Source of the DNA: Bacteroidia bacterium
Lineage (GTDB): Bacteria; Bacteroidota; Bacteroidia; UBA8524
NCBI GenBank assembly: GCA_023277325.1
Contig: JALRIQ010000137.1
Coordinates: 1 to 6,642, forward strand
DNA: 6,642 nucleotides
Reading direction: 5' to 3'
The notes under the pieces were generated by a model that had not been told where the DNA came from, made no database searches, and saw nothing but the letters and a program-made list of their open reading frames with translations. Shown in pieces: positions 1 to 6,642 of the stretch; the stretch's first letter is position 1; every line of letters starts with the position of its first letter. The position numbers and the translations under genes were made by a program.

Positions 1-434
1 TCATTGGCGAATTTTTCATGGTCCATAACGATGCAGGAGTATGCATCATGATGAATCCTGAAATGGCCAATGTCCTGGCAGAATCAAAAAATCTGAGCAA
101 TGACGACTTTGGTGACATTGGCGCCTATCTCAAAAAACATCCGAATGGAGCTTATGTGAATCTTGATTTAGATGCGTATTCCTTCCTCTTGCGTGATGAA
201 ATGCAGAAGGATTTTGGCGATGCATACATGCTCATTGAAACAGGATTAAGACCTTTCTCCAAGGTATATGCCCATCAAAAGAAAAAGAAAGGCTTCATTA
301 CGGTTCATCTTGTGAATAAGGAACAAAATGCTTTGCCTCAGGTGCTTCAAGTGATTGATGCTCTCTATACCTTAAACCGACGAATCGAAGAGAACAATCA
401 GAAAACAGAAGAAGTTCCGATGCTCATCGAATAG
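1..434 (+). CDS. C-terminal part of a DUF4836-like protein (5' end outside the window)
   Basis: The frame is open from the window edge (codons from base 3 read IGEFF before the first Met at 18), so this is the end of a longer gene and the ATG at 18 is probably internal. About 143 residues are visible, ending at TAG 432-434. They contain a stretch like a beta-strand and turn (MVHNDAGVCIMM), an alternating hydrophobic segment (GAYVNLDLDAYSFLL), and a strand plus helix near the end (FITVHLVNKEQNALPQVL). That last pattern, a strand followed by 'N-K-x-x-N-A/S-L' and an amphipathic helix, resembles the end of DUF4836 proteins of Bacteroidota, whose function is unknown. The tail is charged and probably disordered. 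There is no membrane helix in the visible part. Only 21 nt separate it from the ABC ATPase, in the same frame, suggesting cotranscription. That it is coding is near certain; the family is from memory of sequence style and is tentative. Confidence 0.6.
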   Translation, partial: IGEFFMVHNDAGVCIMMNPEMANVLAESKNLSNDDFGDIGAYLKKHPNGAYVNLDLDAYSFLLRDEMQKDFGDAYMLIETGLRPFSKVYAHQKKKKGFITVHLVNKEQNALPQVLQVIDALYTLNRRIEENNQKTEEVPMLIE

Positions 435-455
435 CACCTTCTAAAAATCCTATGC

Positions 456-1094
456 ATGCGCATTCAGCTGAAAAATAGTATTCCAATTCCTTTGAAAGGA
501 AGTATTTCAGCTGACAGTAACTGGAACAAGGAGCTTGAATTTATATCCCCAAAAACCTACCTCATCTGTGCGGGGTCTGGAAAAGGGAAAAGTAGTCTCT
601 TGCACATGTTGCATGGAAGCAGAAGAGATTATGAAGGCCAAATTCGGATTGATGGCGAAGTACTCTCTGAATTTTCCCCAAATAAATTGGCTCAGATGCG
701 CGCAAAGAAAATGGCTTTCGTCTTTCAAGACCTTCGCCTCTTCCCCCAACTTACGGCATTCGAAAACCTCAATCTGCTCCAAAATATTCATGGCCTTGAA
801 CTGGGGACCAAAATTTCAGAATATGCCGAAAGATTGGGTGTAAGCGACTGCCTTCCTAAACCATGCGGGATATTGAGTTTGGGCCAGCAGCAACGTATTG
901 CCATCCTCCGTGCTTTGCTTCAAGACTTTGAATTTCTTGTTATGGATGAGCCTTTTAGCCATCTCGACGAGGAAAATCAAAAGAAAGCAGGCCAACTTAT
1001 AGATGAGGTGCTCAAAAGTAAAAACGCGGGATTAGTAATGAGTGCCTTGAGTGAAAATGCCCCCCTGCATATAGATGAAAGGATGTTTTTATGA
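456..1094 (+). CDS. ABC transporter ATP-binding protein, LolD/MacB-like, with degenerate motifs
   Basis: This 212-residue cytoplasmic ATPase should power the permease encoded immediately downstream. Visible motifs in order: Walker A AGSGKGKSS at residues 39-47, where the usual first Gly is Ala39; Q-loop FVFQD with Gln91; signature LSLGQQQR from residue 140, with Leu142 where LSGGQ has Gly; Walker B FLVMDEP at 160-166 with catalytic Glu165; and D-loop SHLD at 168-171. The segment where family members carry the H-loop histidine (usually THD) reads VMSALSENA, with Ala197/Leu198 and no histidine. The length suits the roughly 220-residue LolD/FtsE/MacB-type ATPases. The start at 456 gives a normal N-terminus, though the usual A-loop aromatic is not obvious. 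No strong Shine-Dalgarno is seen. The stop overlaps the permease start as ATGA, the classic sign of translational coupling. The ABC class is certain; the LolD/MacB-type assignment rests on the partner's topology, and the substrate is unknown. Confidence 0.9.
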   Translation: MRIQLKNSIPIPLKGSISADSNWNKELEFISPKTYLICAGSGKGKSSLLHMLHGSRRDYEGQIRIDGEVLSEFSPNKLAQMRAKKMAFVFQDLRLFPQLTAFENLNLLQNIHGLELGTKISEYAERLGVSDCLPKPCGILSLGQQQRIAILRALLQDFEFLVMDEPFSHLDEENQKKAGQLIDEVLKSKNAGLVMSALSENAPLHIDERMFL

Positions 1095-2287
1095 TGCGTA
1101 AACTTCTTTTATCCAGACAAAAACCAGCACAACTGATAGGGAGCGGACTTGGTGCATTTCTAGGGATTTCCCTCCTCCTTTTTACCCTGCAGGCCTTCCT
1201 TGATTTTAAAAGTTTCCTGACTGAAAAAGAAGCCTTAATTCACCCTGAATACTTAATCATCAACAAGCGCATTAGCATGTTGAGCAGCTTTTCAGAAAGC
1301 AGAAAATTCAGTGCTCAAGAACAAAATGAATTGGCTGAACTTCCCGAGGTTGTTCGGGTCGCTGCCTTTCGAAGCAATCAATTCCCTGCATCGGGTTCCA
1401 TCATGAATGGTAACAGAGGCATGGCTGCTGAGCTTTTCTTCGAATCGGTGCCAAGCGAAATGATCGATGGCAACCTTGAACGCTTTAAATGGGAAATTGG
1501 TGATGAGCAATTACCCATCCTGGTACCTTCCAACTACCTCAAGCTTTATAATTTTGGCTATGCACCGAGTCAGGGTATGCCGCAGGTTTCGCCGCAGACT
1601 TTAAGTCAAATGACCTTCCGGCTCAGACTCGATTCCATGGGAATACCCATCTATAAAAATGCCTTTATTGCTGGGTATACGGAGCGAATTCCAAGCATCC
1701 TGGTTCCAGACAATTTTCTGGAATACGCGAATCAGGTCTACGCAGGAAAAGGAAATGAAGAACCTTCTCGTTTATTGGTAGAGGTGAAAGACCCATCGAA
1801 TCCGGCTATTCTTCATTATCTGGAGGACCATGCTTATGAAAGCAATCAGGAACAATTAAAAAACGCAAGACTGTCGAGCGCCTTTACCTTGATTGGAGGA
1901 ATTCTGGCGGTGATAGCATTGGTAATTCTATTGCTGGCCTTCCTAAGCTTCTTTCAATATACCCAGCTAAGTCTGCAGCGCAATGCCTATGAAATTAAAA
2001 CCTTACTCGATTTAGGAGTTCGGCCTTCTCAACTTTTTATTCCATTTATCCAGGTATTGGCTGCGATGCTTGTCGGCCTATGCGGCGGCGCATTACTCCT
2101 TCTCTGGCTATGCAAGAACTGGCTGAATAGTGCTGCGGGTGAATATGGAATAGCGCTAAGTGAAGGCCTCCAGGGAGGGGTACTTATCACCACCCTTCTT
2201 ATCTTTGTGGCATTCATCGCCATCCAAGCACTTGGAATCCGGAAAGGAATTCAATATTTGGGAGGGTATACATCATCATCAAATTAA
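1091..2287 (+). CDS. ABC transporter permease, FtsX/MacB-like topology
   Basis: This is a 398-residue inner-membrane protein with the arrangement typical of FtsX/LolC/MacB permeases. One helix lies near the N-terminus (about 15-38, IGSGLGAFLGISLLLFTLQA), followed by a large extracytoplasmic domain (about 39-262). Three helices close the protein (about 264-289, 315-341 and 362-383). The cytoplasmic segment after the second helix, with NAYEIKTLLDLGVRPSQL at about 298-315, corresponds to the coupling region of FtsX-domain proteins. The extracytoplasmic part has a duplicated short motif, ILVPSNYL near 143 and ILVPDNFL near 203, as in Bacteroidota members of this family. The gene overlaps the ATPase stop by 4 nt and surely pairs with it. 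Such systems usually act mechanically on lipoproteins or envelope complexes rather than transporting through the membrane. The substrate cannot be read from sequence. Two ATG codons are adjacent (1091 and 1094); the first is taken. Confidence 0.9.
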   Translation: MMRKLLLSRQKPAQLIGSGLGAFLGISLLLFTLQAFLDFKSFLTEKEALIHPEYLIINKRISMLSSFSESRKFSAQEQNELAELPEVVRVAAFRSNQFPASGSIMNGNRGMAAELFFESVPSEMIDGNLERFKWEIGDEQLPILVPSNYLKLYNFGYAPSQGMPQVSPQTLSQMTFRLRLDSMGIPIYKNAFIAGYTERIPSILVPDNFLEYANQVYAGKGNEEPSRLLVEVKDPSNPAILHYLEDHAYESNQEQLKNARLSSAFTLIGGILAVIALVILLLAFLSFFQYTQLSLQRNAYEIKTLLDLGVRPSQLFIPFIQVLAAMLVGLCGGALLLLWLCKNWLNSAAGEYGIALSEGLQGGVLITTLLIFVAFIAIQALGIRKGIQYLGGYTSSSN

Positions 2288-2292
2288 ATAGA

Positions 2293-2736
2293 GTGAGCGA
2301 ATTAGTCATCCGATTGGTAGAATTCCAATCCCCTGAATATCAAGAAACTGTTGCTTTGCGCGACAAAATCCTTCGTCAGCCATTGGGCTTATCATTTAGC
2401 CAGGAAGAGCTTGACGGAGAAGGAAATCAATTTCATGTAGCAGCCTTTATCGACGACCGAATTGTGGGCTGTATGTCATTGCTTCCTATCGACGAGAAAC
2501 ACTTGAAGATGCGCCAGGTGGCTGTCGACCATGAGCAACAAGGACAAGGAATTGGAACCCGGTTGGTTAGTTATGCCGAGGAATTTGCTATTAAAAAAGG
2601 GTTCTGCTGTATTGAATTGCATGCACGAAAAGTGTCCAAACAGTTTTACGATGATTTGGCCTACTCAACCATCAGCGACGAGTTCACTGAAGTGGGCATC
2701 CCTCATTATAAAATGGAAAAAAATTGGTGTAGTTAG
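2293..2736 (+). CDS. GNAT family N-acetyltransferase (ElaA/YjcF-like)
   Basis: A 147-residue cytoplasmic enzyme predicted to move an acetyl group from acetyl-CoA to an amine; the acceptor is unknown. The N-terminal part has the RxxxLRxPLG motif (ALRDKILRQPLGLSF, residues 21-35) of this GNAT subgroup. The core has strand beta-4 and the acetyl-CoA pyrophosphate loop, MRQVAVDHEQQGQGIGTRL at 73-91, with the Q-x-x-G-x-G signature. Conserved LHAR (109-112), FYDDLAY (118-124) and VGIPHYKM (134-141) follow; relatives usually have LGY where this has LAY. The GTG at 2293 is chosen because it gives the usual short N-terminus before the first strand and lies 5 nt after the permease stop; no in-frame ATG gives a family-length protein. 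It may be cotranscribed with the ABC genes, with no evident functional link. Family assignment is secure, start codon moderately so. Confidence 0.9.
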   Translation: MSELVIRLVEFQSPEYQETVALRDKILRQPLGLSFSQEELDGEGNQFHVAAFIDDRIVGCMSLLPIDEKHLKMRQVAVDHEQQGQGIGTRLVSYAEEFAIKKGFCCIELHARKVSKQFYDDLAYSTISDEFTEVGIPHYKMEKNWCS

Positions 2737-2750
2737 TCGACTTTACGACT
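2735..2750 (+). terminator. Weak hairpin at the end of the GNAT gene
   Basis: AGTCG (2735-2739) and CGACT (2746-2750) form a perfect 5-bp stem around the 6-nt loop ACTTTA; two G-U pairs could lengthen it to 2733-2752. It overlaps the GNAT stop codon. No T-tract follows, so intrinsic termination is doubtful. It may simply be chance or a small 3'-end structure. Confidence 0.2.
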
Positions 2751-2767
2751 GGAGGTGCACGGATTAA

Positions 2768-2896
2768 ATGCGATATTGCCAATACCTGGAATATATCTTT
2801 GAAGCAAAACAAGAGGCTACCCAGCTGCGCCGAATTGCCAAAAGTATAAGCTTGCTATTGGAAGGAAATAGTCTGAACGACAAGTACAAAAAATAA
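2768..2896 (+). CDS. Possible small protein of 42 residues upstream of dxs
   Basis: An ATG at 2768 opens a 42-codon frame ending with TAA at 2894-2896. The product begins MRYCQYLEYIFEAKQEATQL and has a long predicted amphipathic helix (about residues 5-32) rich in Lys, Arg and Glu, then a polar tail ending KYKK. It has no signal peptide, membrane helix or recognisable domain. An in-frame TAA directly precedes the ATG, so it cannot be longer at that end. A GGAGG lies at 2751-2755, 12 nt before the ATG; this is far for a Shine-Dalgarno site, and such sites matter little in Bacteroidota. It sits 31 nt after the GNAT gene and 58 nt before dxs, filling an otherwise empty gap between same-strand genes. 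I do not recognise the product. It could equally be noncoding leader sequence of dxs. Confidence 0.4.
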   Translation: MRYCQYLEYIFEAKQEATQLRRIAKSISLLLEGNSLNDKYKK

Positions 2897-2940
2897 TTCT
2901 TCCTCATGGATCGAAGCTGTGCAGGGCTTCAATGATTCCT

Positions 2941-2948
2941 TAACTTTG
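2941..2948 (+). promoter_or_regulatory. Candidate Bacteroidota -7 element before dxs
   Basis: TAACTTTG matches the Bacteroidota -7 consensus TAnnTTTG exactly and ends 6 nt before the dxs ATG. If used, the start of transcription would fall almost on the ATG, giving a leaderless or near-leaderless message. No TTG was found at the usual distance for a -33 element. A second match, TATCTTTG, lies at 2794-2801 inside the small frame, and at least two more matches occur inside the permease gene (1549-1556, 2200-2207), so chance is a real possibility. Confidence 0.25.
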
Positions 2949-2954
2949 TCCAGC

Positions 2955-4853
2955 ATGGAATTTTACGCGTTGCTCGAAAAAATCAATCATCCTTCCGACC
3001 TCAAAAAGCTGAAGGAAGATGAACTTGTGTCATTAAGTGCTGAGCTACGCGCATTCCTCATCGATACGATCTCTAAATACGGCGGTCACTTTAGCGCCAA
3101 CCTCGGGGTGATTGAACTCAGCATCGCCTTGCATTATGTTTTCAATACGCCAGAGGATAAACTCGTCTGGGACGTTGGCCATCAGGCTTATGCGCATAAG
3201 GTGCTCACCGGACGCAGAGACGAGTTTCCAGGAAATCGAAAAAAAGGTGGAATAAGTGGGTTCCCGAAACGCAAAGAATCGGAATATGATGCCTTTGGAA
3301 CCGGACATTCCTCTACCTCCATCTCTGCTATTTTAGGAATGGCTGTTGCCGCCGCTTTGCAAGGGAATAAATCGCGCCAGCATATTGCCGTTATTGGCGA
3401 TGGTGCGCTTACTGGCGGAATGGCATTTGAAGGATTGAACCATGCAGGGTCGCTAGATACCAATGTTCTGGTTGTCCTGAACGATAATTCCATTTCCATC
3501 GACCCGAGCATGGGGGCTTTAAAAAATTACCTAAACAGCCTGGCTCGTAATGAAGCGAACTCCGAATTCAGAGAAGGGGTAGCAGAAACGATTCGTCATG
3601 CCCGCGATCAAGGGGTTGCTGAATCGGTATTGAAAAAGATGGAAACCACTGCCTACCAGCTTTTAGGCAAAGAAGGGAACTTTTTCGAGTCCCTGAATTT
3701 CCAGTATTTCGGTCCGGTGGATGGTCACGATATTCTCGGGCTGTGCAAGGAATTAGAGCGATTAAAATCTATTCCAGGCCCCAAACTCCTGCATGTCCTT
3801 ACCCTTAAAGGCAAAGGATTTGAACCAGCCGAAAAGGAGCAAACCTTATGGCATGCTCCAGGCACATTTGATAAGCTCAGTGGCGAAATCATTCAAAAGA
3901 ACGCTCAGGAGAAAAAGGCACCAAAATACCAGGATGTATTCGGACATACTCTGCTTGAGCTAGCCTTAAAAAATCAAAAAATCGTCGGTATTACACCGGC
4001 AATGCCTAGTGGCTGTTCGATGGATATTATGATGGAAGCCCTGCCCGATCGTGTTTTTGATGTGGGAATCGCAGAACAGCATGCAGTGACGTTCTCCGCA
4101 GGATTGGCTTCTGAAGGATTAATTCCTTTCTGCAACCTCTACTCCACCTTCGCCCAGCGTGCATACGATCAAATTATTCATGATGTATGCGTGCAAAACC
4201 TCCCCGTTCGTTTTTGCCTTGACCGTGCGGGTTTAGTTGGTGCGGATGGCCCTACCCATCATGGTGCGTTTGATATTGCCTTTTTACGTTGCCTTCCGAA
4301 CATGGTTGTCGCTGCTCCTTTAAATGAGCATGAGCTGAGAAATATGATGTTCCTAGCTAGTACTTATGATGACGGACCAATAAGCATTCGCTACCCAAGA
4401 GGAAATGGTGTTTTGATCGATTGGCGCAATTCATTTCAGGAACTTTCCATAGGAAAAGGACAAATCATTCAACAAGGAAAAGGAACTGCCATCTTAAGTA
4501 TTGGTGCAATTGGAAATGAGGCCATCAAAGCCTGTAAACTGTTGCAAGAAAACGGCATCCGACCTACCCATGCCGACCTGCGATTTATAAAACCTTTAGA
4601 TGAAGAGCTGGTGCTTCAACTTGCCGAAAATCATCCAAGCTTAATCACTTTAGAAGATGGTTGTTTGGATGGGGGCTTTGGTTCTGCCGTGCTTGAATGT
4701 CTGGCTAAGCATGGAAAAACAAACCGGGTAATTCGTTTGGGCGTTCCAGATAGCTTCATTGAACAAGGCAGTCAACAAGAGCTTTATGCTCAATGCAAGA
4801 TGGATGCGAACGGTATTGTTCAGTTGATTAAAAAATTGGATGGAGTAAAATAA
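2955..4853 (+). CDS. dxs: 1-deoxy-D-xylulose-5-phosphate synthase
   Basis: Dxs is a cytoplasmic, thiamine diphosphate-dependent enzyme that condenses pyruvate and glyceraldehyde 3-phosphate to 1-deoxyxylulose 5-phosphate, the first step of the MEP route to isoprenoids. The 632-residue length is normal. In order: the active-site GGH with His45 (E. coli His49); the ThDP/Mg motif from GDGALTGG (Asp149) to NDN (Asn178), spaced as in E. coli Asp152/Asn181; catalytic Glu374 in VGIAEQHAV (E. coli Glu370); Arg402 in the STFAQRAYDQ segment; Asp431 and His435 in GADGPTHHG; and Arg482 in RYPRG. Spacing between Glu374 and these residues equals that in E. coli. The third domain (about 495-632) is complete. 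The ATG at 2955 is chosen because MEFYALLEKINHPSDL matches the usual N-terminus; a GTG at 2919 would add 12 atypical residues. It is probably transcribed apart from the ABC operon, but this is not proved by the sequence. Confidence 0.98.
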   Translation: MEFYALLEKINHPSDLKKLKEDELVSLSAELRAFLIDTISKYGGHFSANLGVIELSIALHYVFNTPEDKLVWDVGHQAYAHKVLTGRRDEFPGNRKKGGISGFPKRKESEYDAFGTGHSSTSISAILGMAVAAALQGNKSRQHIAVIGDGALTGGMAFEGLNHAGSLDTNVLVVLNDNSISIDPSMGALKNYLNSLARNEANSEFREGVAETIRHARDQGVAESVLKKMETTAYQLLGKEGNFFESLNFQYFGPVDGHDILGLCKELERLKSIPGPKLLHVLTLKGKGFEPAEKEQTLWHAPGTFDKLSGEIIQKNAQEKKAPKYQDVFGHTLLELALKNQKIVGITPAMPSGCSMDIMMEALPDRVFDVGIAEQHAVTFSAGLASEGLIPFCNLYSTFAQRAYDQIIHDVCVQNLPVRFCLDRAGLVGADGPTHHGAFDIAFLRCLPNMVVAAPLNEHELRNMMFLASTYDDGPISIRYPRGNGVLIDWRNSFQELSIGKGQIIQQGKGTAILSIGAIGNEAIKACKLLQENGIRPTHADLRFIKPLDEELVLQLAENHPSLITLEDGCLDGGFGSAVLECLAKHGKTNRVIRLGVPDSFIEQGSQQELYAQCKMDANGIVQLIKKLDGVK

Positions 4854-4857
4854 CTCC
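4842..4857 (+). terminator. Weak hairpin at the end of dxs
   Basis: GGAGT (4842-4846) and ACTCC (4853-4857) form a perfect 5-bp stem with the A-rich 6-nt loop AAAATA. The dxs stop codon TAA (4851-4853) spans the end of the loop and the start of the second arm. There is no T-tract after it. Termination is possible but poorly supported. Confidence 0.2.
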
Positions 4858-4916
4858 GACATCATCCACCCCAACTTTTCATTCCGCTGAAAATCAATCC
4901 TGCATAAAAAAGGATA

Positions 4917-4952
4917 GGCACTTCAAAAATTCTTTTATAATCTTGAAGTGTC
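4917..4952 (+). promoter_or_regulatory. Inverted repeat enclosing a -10-like hexamer before the SprT-like gene
   Basis: CACTTCAA (4919-4926) and TTGAAGTG (4943-4950) are perfect reverse complements separated by 16 nt. Counting one further G-C pair and one G-U pair, the arms extend to 4917-4926 and 4943-4952. The spacer holds TATAAT (4936-4941). The overlapping TAATCTTG (4938-4945) is one base off the Bacteroidota -7 consensus TAnnTTTG and runs into the right arm. The right arm ends 3 nt before the ATG at 4956. The arrangement fits either an operator covering the core promoter, or an RNA hairpin at the 5' end of the message. It lacks a T-tract, so it is a poor terminator for dxs. No regulator gene is nearby. 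Confidence 0.4.
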
Positions 4953-4955
4953 AGC

Positions 4956-6642
<1,687 letters not shown>

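Noticed and set aside
18..20. ATG at 18 as a true gene start
   Set aside because: The frame is open to the window edge and the residues before it (IGEFF) read as continuous protein, so the gene probably begins upstream.
507..843. Long frames overlapping the ABC ATPase on either strand
   Set aside because: They lie wholly inside a gene with clear ABC motifs and their translations show no domain pattern.
1549..2207. TAnnTTTG matches inside the permease gene (1549-1556 and 2200-2207)
   Set aside because: They lack a -33 partner and occur at about the rate expected by chance for a six-base specified motif. The second is 86 nt before the GNAT start but has nothing else to support it.
2906..2935. 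Nine-residue leader peptide (MDRSCAGLQ) before dxs
   Set aside because: It is too short to distinguish from chance and shows no run of regulatory codons or paired attenuator stems.
2919..2954. GTG at 2919 as the start of dxs
   Set aside because: It adds 12 residues (MQGFNDSLTLSS) not typical of Dxs N-termini. The ATG at 2955 gives the expected start and a normal length.
3045..3511. Antisense frames inside dxs
   Set aside because: They are shadows of a highly conserved coding sequence and have no recognisable product.
4444..4490. Repeated GGAAAAGGA blocks in dxs
   Set aside because: They encode two similar Gly-Lys-Gly turns of the protein and are explained by coding.

Overview
The window looks like chromosomal DNA of a Bacteroidota bacterium, most likely from the marine flavobacterial side of the phylum. 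This is inferred from the protein families: a DUF4836-like C-terminus, a compact LolD-like ATPase paired with a four-helix FtsX-type permease, and a Bacteroidota-style SprT-like protein. Tight gene packing, scarce Shine-Dalgarno sites and moderate GC (estimated by eye, mid-40s percent) agree. No tRNA, rRNA, CRISPR array, insertion sequence or phage gene was seen.

Layout on the + strand: (1) the 3' end of a DUF4836-like gene (1-434); (2) an ABC transporter pair, ATPase (456-1094) and permease (1091-2287), joined by an ATGA overlap; (3) a GNAT acetyltransferase of the ElaA/YjcF type (2293-2736, GTG start) 5 nt after the permease. These four genes are close enough to form one operon. (4) A 218-nt stretch (2737-2954) holds a possible 42-codon gene and promoter-like elements. 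(5) Next is dxs (2955-4853), the first enzyme of the MEP isoprenoid pathway. (6) A 102-nt gap carries a clear inverted repeat just before (7) a SprT-like zinc metalloprotease-fold gene (4956-5570). On the - strand, (8) the C-terminal half of catalase-peroxidase katG (5567 to the window end) meets the SprT-like gene tail to tail; the two stop codons share a TTAA.

Functionally this is mostly housekeeping: isoprenoid precursor synthesis, peroxide defence, a SprT-like protein, and a cell-envelope ABC system probably of the LolCDE/MacB type. I see no convincing new multi-gene system. The items most worth a second look are the ABC ATPase with no H-loop histidine and altered Walker A and signature residues, its link to the DUF4836-like gene, the small gene before dxs, and the 8-10 bp inverted repeat enclosing a TATAAT hexamer before the SprT-like gene.
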